Below are positions 55,195 to 64,000 of a stretch of DNA of 64,000 nt, piece after piece. A model generated the notes under the pieces. It saw only the letters and a list, made by a program, of their open reading frames with translations. It did no database searches and had not been told where the DNA came from. The first letter of the stretch is position 1. Every line of letters starts with the position of its first letter. Both the position numbers and the translations under genes were made by a program. The stretch is from Chelydra serpentina (taxonomy: Eukaryota > Chordata > Testudines > Chelydridae), in the NCBI GenBank assembly GCA_037349315.1, contig JBAIAC010000001.1:2604001-2668000 (forward strand), in the 5' to 3' direction.

Positions 55195-56358
55195 TGTGAC
55201 GGTGTACCCCATAAGGCTTTATGGGGAGAGGCTTATAAATGTATACATGATGTAACTGGAATATGGTTTATGTTACATGTGCCATGTAACATATCTCTGT
55301 GAAAGGTATGCCCTACTGAATCTATTCCTCCTGTCTGTATGCATGTATCATTGTTGTAGTTGGAATTATGAATATTGGTTTTATATTTGCAGGTTTTGTA
55401 CATAGCCTTTGTAAGAGCCTGGGATCATGTCTTGAGAAAGGTATGTGCATGTAAAGAGACCAATGAAGAAACCCTTACACAGACAATAGGAGGTGCAGAC
55501 CCCAATCCACATCTGGGCCTGGCCAGGAATGCAACTGGCTGGACTGGTTAGGGTGCATGGACATGTGACTTACCCTGGAGTTTTGGGATCACATGGGCAA
55601 GATGATGCTACACAGGGAGTGGGGGAAAGGCTATAAAAACCCTTGGAAGACCCCTCCATGTTGTCTTCAGCTGGCTAAAGAGAGAGGCTCGCCACCCCCC
55701 AAGGACATACCTGAGAGAGACTGAACAAAGGACAAAGACAATAGGGGGTGTGAGTGATTGCTGGACCCAGGCTAGAAGTTCTACAGCCTGTAAAAGGAAA
55801 AGACTTAAAACTGGTGAGGCTTCTATCTGTGTTGAGTTGGATTAGACATAGACGTGCGTGTTTTATTTTATTTTACTCAGTAATTCACTTTGTTCTGTCT
55901 GTAACTACTTGGAATCACTTAAATCCTACTTTCTGTACTTATTAAAATCACTTTTTACTTATTAAGTTACCTGGAGTACGAGTTGGTACCTGGGGAGGGC
56001 AAACAGCTGTGCATATCTTTCTATCTTTGAAACAGAAGGCGAACTATTTATGAATTTACCCTGTATAAGCTTTATACAGGGTAAAATGGATTTATTAAGG
56101 GTTTGAACCTCATTGGGAGTTGGGCACCTGGGTGTCAAAGGCAAGCGCACTTCCTGAGCTGCTTCCAGGAGTCTTACAGTTGTTAGGGGACGTGGTTCGG
56201 ACCTGGGTCTGTGTTTGCAGCAGATCAGTGGATCTGGCTCAAAACAGACAGGATTTCGGAGTCCCAAGCTGGAAAGGGCAGGGAAGCAGGGGCAGAAGTA
56301 GCCTTGGCACACCAGGTTGGCAGCACCAAGGTGGTTTCTGTGATCCCAACCTGTCACA
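55195..56358 (+). mobile_element. Solo LTR (inner copy), 1164 bp, with 5-bp TSD
   Basis: Starts TGTGACGGTGTACC and ends CCTGTCACA, with a perfect 5-bp duplication GCTAC at 55190-55194 and 56359-56363. A 5-bp duplication fits ERVL-like or Gypsy LTRs. The internal landmarks are CTATAAAAACCC (about 55631, TATA-like), AATCACTTTTTACTTATT (about 55947, polyadenylation region, ATTAAA form) and a 31-bp hairpin at 56055-56085. It inserted into an older copy of the same family. Confidence 0.9.
56055..56085. repeat. Short perfect hairpin in the LTR
   Basis: 14-bp arms (TTTACCCTGTATAA and its reverse complement) around GCT. The outer copy has the same hairpin at 57184-57214 with one mismatch. Confidence 0.85.
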
Positions 56359-57729
56359 GCTACATATGCCATGTAACATATCTCTGTAAAGGTTATGATC
56401 TATTCCTCCTATTTGTATGCATGTATCATTTTTTGTGTTTGAAGTTATGAATATTGGCTGTGTACTTGCTTGATTTCTAAGTAGCCTTTGGTCAGCTTCT
56501 TGAGAAAGGAATGTGCAAGTTAAGTGCCTAAGCAAGAAACACTTAATGAACAATGGATCTTGGGAGGCTCCAATCCACATAAGAAGTCTACCTGAGGACA
56601 TTCAAGGTAGCATGTGAATCATGGCTGCTACCTGTAAGGTCTGAGTCATGCATGGACATGTGACTTGCCCATGTGACTCCAAAATCTCCATTTTGTAGCT
56701 GGATTCTACACAGCAGGAGGGAGGGGTATCCACCCACAAGAGAGAGTCTTTTTAAACCCCTGAGAGACCCCTCAATTTGGTCTTCAGCTGGCTCAAGAAA
56801 GAGTCTCTCCAGTCCCTAGGATATTTGAAAGAAACTGAAACAAAGGACAGTAACTACAGGGGGTGTGAGTGATTGCTGGACCCAGACTTGAAGGAGACTA
56901 GTCTGTAAAAGGAAGCTTACTGAAACACCACTGAGGGTGAGATTTTATCTGTATTCAGTTTGATTATTGTATTAGGCTTAAACTTGTGTGTTTTTATTTT
57001 ATTTCACTTGGTAATTCACTTTGTTCTGTCTGCTATTACTTGGAACCACTTAAATCCTACTTTCTGTATTTAATAAAATCACTTTTTACTTATTAATTAA
57101 CCCAGAGTATGTATTAATACTTGGGAGGGGAAACAGCTGTGCACTCTCTCTATCAGTATTATAGAAGCCAAACAATTTATGAGTTTACCCTGTATAAGCT
57201 TTAGACAGGGTAAAACAGATTTATTTGGAGTTTGGACCCCATTGGGAGTTGGGCATCTGAGTGTTAAAGACCGGAACACTTCTTAAACTGCTTTCAGTTT
57301 AAGTCCACAGCTTAAGAACGTGGTTTCAGGCCTGGATCTGGGTTTGCAGCAGGCTAGCGGGTCTGGCTCAAACCAGGCAGGGCACTGGAGTCCCAAGCTG
57401 CCAGGTCAGGAAAGCAGGGGCAAGAGTAGTCTTGTCACATCAGTTGGCAGCCCTGAGGAGGTTTCTGTGATCCAACCCATCACACTTTGTGACTTCCTGT
57501 GGCAAGCATGCAAGAATTCTATGGTGGACTTTACTGAATAGGGTCTTGACTTTAAAAGGATGCAGCCCCCAAAACCAAAGCAAAATACACATTTTTAATT
57601 AACATTTTTCACACTCTTAGGGCACAGTTTGAGCACATTTGTTGGCTTCTGTCTTTGGAGAAATCCTGGTGAGAGCATGCAGGTGCAGTAAATGGTTCCT
57701 GATGAACAAGGAGTTAATTTAATCTTCAC

Positions 57730-58064
57730 CAGGGGTGAAAGTAAGGCGGTACGGCCCGGTACGGCGTACCAGTAAAAAATAGCCACCAATATTGGCCCAT
57801 ACTGCTGACTTTAAAGCGCTGCAGTGGCAGCGCTTTAAGGACCCTGCTTAAAGTGCTGCTGCAGTTGCGCTTTAATGTTGCTACCCCTCTTGTGCCTCTT
57901 TAAATCGCCACTGGACCCCCAGGCAGCGCAGGCCAGGCAGCACAAATGGGCTGGCTGGGGAACGCAGACCCCAGTCCCGCCCCTTCTGCCTGAGGCCCCA
58001 CACCTTCCATGGGGGCTAGAGCTGGTCCCGTACTGGTAAGAACTCCATTTCACTTTCACCCCTG
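57730..58064. mobile_element. hAT MITE, 335 bp, with 8-bp TSD
   Basis: Ends CAGGGGTGAAAGT and ACTTTCACCCCTG are perfect 13-bp inverted repeats. They are flanked by ATCTTCAC (57722-57729) and ATCTCCAC (58065-58072), an 8-bp duplication with one difference. GCGGTACGGCCCGGTACGGC and a palindromic TTTAAAGCGCTGCAG/CAGCGCTTTAA pair lie near the left end. Confidence 0.9.
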
Positions 58065-58400
58065 ATCTCCACTCCCCTGTGAAGGAACAGGGGAAGGACT
58101 ACAAGAACAGCTATCTGGGAGACAGAGGAGGAAATGTCTTCAGGAAGGCAAGACTCCATAAAGACAAGTCACAGGACTCTATCTTGGGGAGTTTATCCAT
58201 TTACTTTACACTCATGTTAAATTATTTTTCCATCCTGTTATAAAAAGAATCCTTGAGGAAGAGACCTTGCCAACTACAACTGTTTCCTTTCACTGAGTCA
58301 TTCTACCAACTTACACCAGCTCATGTCCACAAGAAATAGGAATGTAGACCTCTCCCTAATTTTCTAATTGAAACTTTTGAACTAAAATTAAAAGGCCACA
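58065..58400. other. Non-coding stretch, nothing recognised
   Basis: Unique-looking sequence between the MITE and the SINE. Confidence 0.45.
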
Positions 58401-58574
58401 TAGAATCATAGAATATCAGGGACTTTAGTAGGTCATCTAGTCCAACCCCCTGCTCAAAGCAGGACCAATCCCCAATTTTTGCCCCAGATCCCCAAATGGC
58501 CCCCTCAAGGATTGAACTCACAACCCTGGGTTTAGCAGGCCAATGCTCAAACCACTGAGCTATCCCTCCCCCCT
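58401..58574 (-). mobile_element. tRNA-derived SINE with CR1-like tail
   Basis: The same structure as the 10.2-kb copy: A-box complement CCACTGAGCTA, B-box complement GGATTGAAC, and the CR1-like tail TAGTCCAACCCCCTGCTCAA at the left. A short deletion in the tail removes the usual GTTGGAAGG. Confidence 0.88.
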
Positions 58575-59166
58575 TGCTATGGTCTCTTTCTCAGTCCTCT
58601 CTCAAACAAACTGCCATTGATTTCAATGGCAAATTCCATATTACTTCACTGAAGCTGGCTTGAGTAAAGACATAGCGGTTTGGCCAAATGTCAATAGGAC
58701 TAACTAAGATTAGTAAGATTTTTCTGTGTTGAATCTCTAGTTCTTGAAGCCTTTCAACTGAAATTGCTGTTAAAAGTACCAGGATAGCAGAGATTTATGT
58801 GGGGCAGAAGATCATGTAGCCAAAGAGAAATGTCTTAATCTTTTATGTTGAAACGTATTCATATCAATGATCAATATATTCACTACATGAATATGCAAAA
58901 TATTTTGTAAAATGCAATAACACTATGTGAACATGTCCATTAATTAGTACCCATAAGAAGGCATAGCAATACAGATCTCAATTTGATTAATTTTGGGTCC
59001 ATAAACCCAGCTACATCTATTGTTTGGTCATGGTAGAAGCCATATATGAAAGAACTGGGATGCAGGAAATTAAATTTAAACCATCATCATGGGACACAAG
59101 TATTTTCCCAATTATTGAGTTTTAAATCTACAGCAATCAAGATATAAATAAGCTTTTCTTTACCAG
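58575..59166. other. Non-coding stretch, nothing recognised
   Basis: AT-rich upstream intergenic DNA. Confidence 0.45.
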
Positions 59167-59401
59167 TATTGCCAACTCCAACCATTTAAAAATCATGAGT
59201 CAAGCCCCACATCATCATCAGATTTTTTTAAAGAGATGGATTCTTCTGTTTAGCCCTCTGGGATTAATGTTTTCAAGATTTTCTTTGCAATCATGAAGGC
59301 TAGACTTCTTTAAAAAATAAAAGCTGAGATTTCCTTGAAGTATTGTGAGTCTAGGAGCCAGGGCTTTAAGAAAAAACACCATGTGTGGTGAGACTCAATA
59401 A
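59167..59401. mobile_element. MITE with GTTGCCAACTC ends
   Basis: The left end TATTGCCAACTCCAACCATT and the right end, read inward TGTTGCCAACTCCCATCATT, are inverted repeats with few mismatches. A TCATGAGTCAAGCCC/GTGAGACTCAATAAA pair continues inward. Non-coding; the family is uncertain. Confidence 0.6.
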
Positions 59402-60119
59402 AATGATGGGAGTTGGCAACATGGGATTACCCTCTGCATTAGAGCCAGTCACTGATTCACAACTCACAACAATCACCTAAGAATGAAGGGAGTTTCTTAA
59501 GAGTGCTAGAGTGGAATTAAAATTGTCAACCGTTTCTCTTAAGGGACAAACTCTGCTCTCCTATGCAACTTTGAAGTGGGAGTTGCTCCATTGATTTCAC
59601 CCAAGTTATTCTTAGATTACACCAGTGAAGGCCACTGACTACATTAGTTTACACCAGCTGAAGATCTGTCTCTAAAATACTGGTACAAGGACATGAAAAA
59701 AATATAATCATTGACTTTTAATACAGTCCCAACATCAATTAGACTCATTAACCATTGCCTTAAAATAGTAATCTGAGACCAAGCAACTGTGTATGGAAAA
59801 AAAGAGTAATGTCTGAGAAAAAGCAGCAAACTAAGTAAGAGAATAAAGCTGTTTATAGCTCTTCTAAATATTGTTACCAGATTTGCCTGTTACTTTAGGG
59901 TATGCTCATTTATTAGAGTTACTCTTTTTGGAGGGAGTGGGTAACGTAATTCTATCAGTGTACTGCTTGTGTCACGTGTGTTTTCCTATGGAGCTCTACT
60001 TCTCCTTCATGCAAGTCCCATCCCAATGGAGCTATCCTGCAGGACATAGGTTCCCTAGGGCTGGCTTCCTCCAGCCCCTGAACCGGATGAACACACACAC
60101 ACTAACAGAGCAAGTCTGA
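59402..60119. other. Non-coding stretch, nothing recognised
   Basis: No supported feature; short frames only. Confidence 0.4.
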
Positions 60120-61335
60120 GCAGACAGGGTCAATCGGCACTTTCAAGCTGACCCCCTTGTATGTCCCTGGATTCAGTGGGCTGGGTCAAACAGCACTTTC
60201 AAGCTGCCACCCTCGTATGTATGTCCCTATCCCCACTTTCACATCACAATTGTACTGGTAGTAACCCACTTGATGAGTAAACCCCACAGTATTTTGGGGC
60301 GCTACAGGGATCTTTAGCTTAGGTAAAAGAAGCGTTGCTGCAGAGTAAATGGGGGAAGCTAAAAACGCAAAAGAGTAAAGTTGAGAGAGAGAGAGAAAGA
60401 AAAGCAACCAGCTTAACCATAAAAGTTATTTATTGAATAATAGTGATAACTACATAAGGAGGGTTAAACAAACATAACAGTTACATTATTAAAGGTTAAT
60501 ACCTGAGGTAGAAAAGAAAAGGAGAGGGAGAGGGAGAGAGATCTCACCCACTAAACGAGGCTTGACCTGGTCAGGGTTCCCAGGTGATGGTGGTAGCTGA
60601 GGGTCCTGGGTGCTGGAGACAGGCAGAGCCCCCAGCACAGTCAGGAGATAGAGCCCCCATGGAACTGATGCAGAGTTTGGATCCATGCATCCGAACACTT
60701 ACTTGGGCATAGGTAGGGGGTTTTGTAGAGAAACAACAATGGTTCAAGGGAGAACACTAGATTTGTTTATGCATAAACTGATAACTCAAGGGTTTTCTTT
60801 AGACTAGACAATAGGAGCTGATTACTCTTGGCTTAGGGTGGTGTTTTCTTCCAGGGAGCTCACAATGCAATTAGGCTGCTTTCAGTATTTTGGATATCAA
60901 TCAAGGATTCATTACTAGAATTGGTCTGATAACTGCGGAGCTGGGTGTCTGTGAGCGCAGGTTCATTAACAGTAGGAGCAGAGATTCTCCCCCCCCCCCC
61001 CATGATGCAGTGCTACCTTGCATTTCTGGTCCCAGAGTTCAGTGCGGTTCTCTGTTCTCCATTCTGTATGCTAATGGAGATGCCTTAATCTTGTCACTTA
61101 GGTGTGTCTCCCAATACCCTTCACGGCTCTCTGCAAGTCTTTTCTTTGATCGGTTTTGGTTCAAGCAGACACTGGTTGGGTGTGTGTGTGTGTTTCATGA
61201 GTCAGACAGGCTAGATACTGCACCCTGGTTCCCCAAGAATACACAGCTGACTAATATCAATATCTTCACTAATCATCATGGCTATAGCTATATCTATCCT
61301 CCACCTCAGAATCTATGGTGTTGTTGCTTTCCATA
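60120..61335 (-). repeat. LTR-like repeat (putative)
   Basis: Contains a duplicated block CACTTTCAAGCTG...CGTATGTCCCT (about 60138-60168 and 60193-60228), a minus-strand AATAAATAAC polyadenylation-like site (about 60424-60435), purine runs, a 12-base C run near 60991 and a (GT)n run near 61182. The composition and the duplicated block suggest an old LTR on the minus strand. Ends are uncertain. Confidence 0.35.
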
Positions 61336-61449
61336 GATATTTCTGATTTACAATTATCCACCACTGACATGGAGTTAAGAATCTTCCAATATTTTGGGGT
61401 TGTTTAATGCAAATGCTCAAAAATAAATTACATGGTTATTTAAGGCACT

Positions 61450-61613
61450 TAATCATAGAATATCAGGGTTGGAAGGGACCTCAGGAGGTCATCTAGTCCA
61501 ACCCACTGCTCAAAGAAGGACCAATCCCCAACTAAATCATCCCAGGGCTTTGCCAAGCCTGACCTTAAAAACCTCTAAGGAAAGAGATTCCACCACCTCC
61601 CTAGGTAATCCAT
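61450..61613 (-). mobile_element. CR1 LINE 3' fragment
   Basis: Minus-strand CR1 3' end (complement of ATCAGGGTTGGAAGGGACC and CTAAATCATCCCAGGG). It ends within the C-terminal coding sequence at about 61613. Confidence 0.9.
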
Positions 61614-62025
61614 TGGGATTTTGAAAATTTTGTTCCCCTTTTAAAAAGAAACACTAGAGTGCTACCTACCAAGTTGTAGGACTCCCTCAACAGAAGAGTG
61701 ATTCACTAGCCAGTGTACCCCCTCATGGGGGTGTATGGCACAGCAGGCTCCTCTTCCCTGCTGCTTCCTCTCCTCAGCCACTCCAAACTTGTGGTGGTTC
61801 CCATGTGACTCAGCCTCTGGCCAAGTCATACTCAGTCCCATCCCTTAAAGGGTAACAGAATTCCATAAACAGTCCAGTGATATTATGCCAGGTCTTCAGC
61901 CTGACTCTGGGATCAGTGGTTTTACACCTCTTATCTCAGGTGCTTTCATGCTACCTTCCTTGGTGGCTGGTAGGGGAACACATGCCCTCATGCTACACTA
62001 GGGTCAGTATAGCAAGCAGCTAAGG
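61614..62025. other. Non-coding stretch, nothing recognised
   Basis: No supported feature. Confidence 0.4.
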
Positions 62026-62723
62026 CAGGGATGGAACAACATTTTGGTCTGAGGGTTACATCTAGGTATGGAAATTGTATGGCGGGCCATGAATGCTCAC
62101 GAAATTGGGGATTGGGGTGCAGGAGGGGTGAGGGCTCTGACTGGGGGTGTGGGCTCTGGGTGGGGCCAGAAATGAGAAGTTTAGGGTGTGGGAGGGGACT
62201 CAGGGATAAGGCAGGGGATTGGGGTGCACATGGGGGGGGTGAGGGCTCTGGCTGGGGGTACAGAAGGGTGGGACCGAAGGGTTCAGAGGGCAGGAAGGGG
62301 AACAGGGATGGGGCAGGGGATTGGGGTTCTAGAGGGCATCGGGGTGCAGGCTCCAGGCAGCACTTACCTCAAACATCTCCCAGAAGCAGTGGCATGTCCC
62401 CCCCTTCAGCTCCTATGCAGAGGCACGGCCAGGAGGCTCTGCACGCTGCCCCATCCTCAGGTACCACCCCTGCAGCTCCCATTGGCCATGGTTGCTGGCC
62501 AATGGGAGCTGTGGGGGTGGCACTTGGGGTGGAGCCCCCTGGCTGCCCCGACACATAGGAGCTGGAGTGGGGACATGCCACTGCTTCCGGGAGCTATGCA
62601 GAGCCATGGCAGGCATGGAGCAGGGCAAACCCTGGACCCTGCTCTCTGGCAGGAGCTCGAGGGCCAGATTAAAATGTCTGAAGGGCTGGATGCGGCCCCT
62701 GGGCCATAGTTTGCCCACCCCTG
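62026..62723. mobile_element. hAT MITE, 698 bp, with 8-bp TSD
   Basis: The left end CAGGGATGGAACAACATTTT and the right end GTTTGCCCACCCCTG are imperfect inverted repeats, related to those of the 48.5-kb element. A perfect 8-bp duplication AGCTAAGG lies at 62018-62025 and 62724-62731. The paired AGCTCCCATTGG/CCAATGGGAGCT block is at 62474-62510. The long opposed frames inside are low-complexity. Confidence 0.92.
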
Positions 62724-62731
62724 AGCTAAGG

Positions 62732-63363
62732 CCTACTTCCTCAGACTGCCTGTGCCTCCCTGGACTACTTCCTACCTCAACACCTTCTTGGGCTCACTCC
62801 TCCACAAACGCTTCACCCCTTCAGACTCTGCAAAATTCTTTCCTGCTCTCTTAACAAGCAACATCTCCCAGAATTTCTCCCTGGATGCTCGGCTTCTGTC
62901 TGCCTCTCTCAAAGTTCTTTGCGTATCATTCTCGCTTTCCTTAGGAAACCAAACCAGGACTGCATCCCTACAGCCTTACCTTTTTGTCTAGGCTCAGTTC
63001 ATACAGGAGCTTGCTCCACTCCCTGTGTCTCCCAGTGTTTCTCATGGCCCTTTGCCACAACACACTTCTGGAGAAGAAGCCAAAGGCCTACTCTCCTATG
63101 GGCCTCCTGCTTCCCTTCTACTGCCCTGAAATCGCTCCTCTATTAGTCACCTTGATCATCTTAGCTAGGAGTCCTCCTTAATTCTGCCATGCAGCAGGTC
63201 CTATTCCTAAATTCTGCTTGGCCCATATTCCAGGTGCACCAATTGCTCTCTGACTCTAGTTGATTCTCTCTCTGCAAGTGAAGGATATACACCCAATCAC
63301 AGCCTTTTATTTTTCCATTGAAAAATGTTACAGTGCGAAATAGTTTATTTTAAAAGGAATATT
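62732..63363. other. Non-coding stretch, nothing recognised
   Basis: Pyrimidine-rich sequence with several 65-80-codon frames, none recognisable. Confidence 0.4.
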
Positions 63364-64000
63364 CATAGAATCATAGAAGATTAGGGTTGGAAGAGACCTC
63401 AGGAGGTCATCTAGTCCAACCCCCTGCTCAAAGCAGGACCAACACCAACTAAATTATCCCAGCCAGGGCTTTGTCAAGCCGGGCCTTAAAAATGTCTAAG
63501 GATGGAGATTCCACCACCTCCCTTGGTAACCCATTCATATACTTCACCACCCTCCTAGTAAAATAGTGTGTCCTAATATCCAACCTAGACCTCCCCCACT
63601 GCACCTTGAGACCATTGCTCCTTGTTCTGTCATCTGCCATCACTGAGAACAGCCTAGCTCCATCCTCTTTGGAACCCCCCTTCAGGTACTTGGAGGCTGC
63701 AATCAAATCCCCACATCATTCTTCTCTTTTGCAGACTAAACAAGCCCAGTTCCCCCAGCCTCTCCTTGTAAGTCATATGCCCCAGCCCCATGATCATTTT
63801 CGTTGCCCTCCGCTGGACTCTCTCCAATTTGTCCACATCCTTTCTGTAGCAGTGAGCCCAAAACTGGATGCAATACTCCAGGTGTGGACTCACCAGTTCC
63901 AAATAGAGGGGAATAATCACTTCCCTCGATCAGCTGGCAATGCTCCTACCAAAGCAGCCCAATATGCCATTAGTGTTCTTGGCAACAAGGGCACACTCCT
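63364..64000 (-). mobile_element. CR1 LINE, continues past the window end
   Basis: The 3' end is at about 63364 (ATCATAGA tail, then GGTTGGAAGAGACCTCAGG in complement). Minus-strand frames 63449-63706 ([29 protein letters not shown]) and 63654-63920 ([20 protein letters not shown]) belong to one CR1 C-terminus separated by a frameshift near 63700. The 5' part lies beyond the window. Confidence 0.92.

Larger units (their letters stand above)
55111..57484 (+). mobile_element. Solo LTR (outer copy), interrupted by a second LTR
   Basis: The outer copy consists of 55111-55194 and 56359-57484. It starts TGTGATGGTGCACC and ends CCCATCACA, with CTTTG on both sides (55105-55109 and 57485-57489, offset by one base at the left). 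It has a TTTTTAAACCCC region near 56749 that can serve as a TATA-like promoter, and an AATAAAATCACTTTTTAC polyadenylation block near 57071. No internal retroviral genes flank it, so it is a solo LTR. Confidence 0.82.

Noticed and set aside
1..64000. Search for CRISPR arrays, tRNA or rRNA genes, operons or prophage-like systems
   Set aside because: None seen. The regular repeats are microsatellites or minisatellites, and the tRNA-like sequences belong to SINEs ending in a CR1-like tail.

Overview
The window is vertebrate nuclear DNA, most likely from a turtle. It is dense in CR1 LINEs, carries tRNA-derived SINEs that end in a CR1-like tail, and also holds Penelope-like elements, PIF/Harbinger transposons, hAT-type MITEs and LTR elements. 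Nothing looks bacterial: there are no operons, rRNA or CRISPR arrays, and long coding frames occur only inside transposable elements.

The one host gene I can anchor is FSHR (follicle-stimulating hormone receptor) on the minus strand. Its first coding exon (54460-54611) encodes the signal peptide and the N-terminal cysteine cluster of the ectodomain, followed by a GTAAGT donor. I could not find exon 2. Everything left of 54459 is therefore probably FSHR intron 1, and everything right of 54611 is 5' UTR, promoter and upstream intergenic DNA. An E-box-type CACATG lies 119-124 bp upstream of the ATG. A perfect 76-bp inverted repeat sits in intron 1, about 0.4-1.4 kb downstream of exon 1.

Layout. 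2.6-4.3 kb: Penelope-like element split by a CR1. 5.9-6.2 kb: foldback MITE. 6.5-8.8 kb: long CR1 with reverse transcriptase. 10.2 kb: SINE. 14.0-14.6 kb: CR1. 15.0-21.0 kb: an LTR-like repeat split by a near-intact 5-kb Harbinger transposon. 26.7 kb: miniature LTR-like element. 28.4-33.4 kb: degraded Gypsy element with the Gmr1-like order gag-integrase-RT-RNase H, itself interrupted by a hAT foldback and a CR1. 35.6-38.8 kb: MITE, Penelope end, SINE and a GC-rich repeat. 38.8-43.7 kb: mostly unrecognised intron. 43.7-45.1 kb: GC-rich repeat and a second Penelope-like copy. 47.5-52.2 kb: nested GC-rich repeats with a hAT MITE. 53.0-54.7 kb: inverted repeat, FSHR exon 1 and promoter. 55.1-57.5 kb: one solo LTR inside another. 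57.7-64.0 kb: hAT MITEs, SINE, LTR-like sequence and CR1.

The most interesting unit is the Harbinger. It has a full-length DDE transposase (+), a convergent two-exon Myb/SANT-like accessory gene (-), and inside that gene's intron a third open frame on the + strand with its own AATAAA. This third frame may encode a small BEN-like protein. The coordinates of weak repeats are approximate, and family names for unlabelled repeats rest on recognition without a database search.
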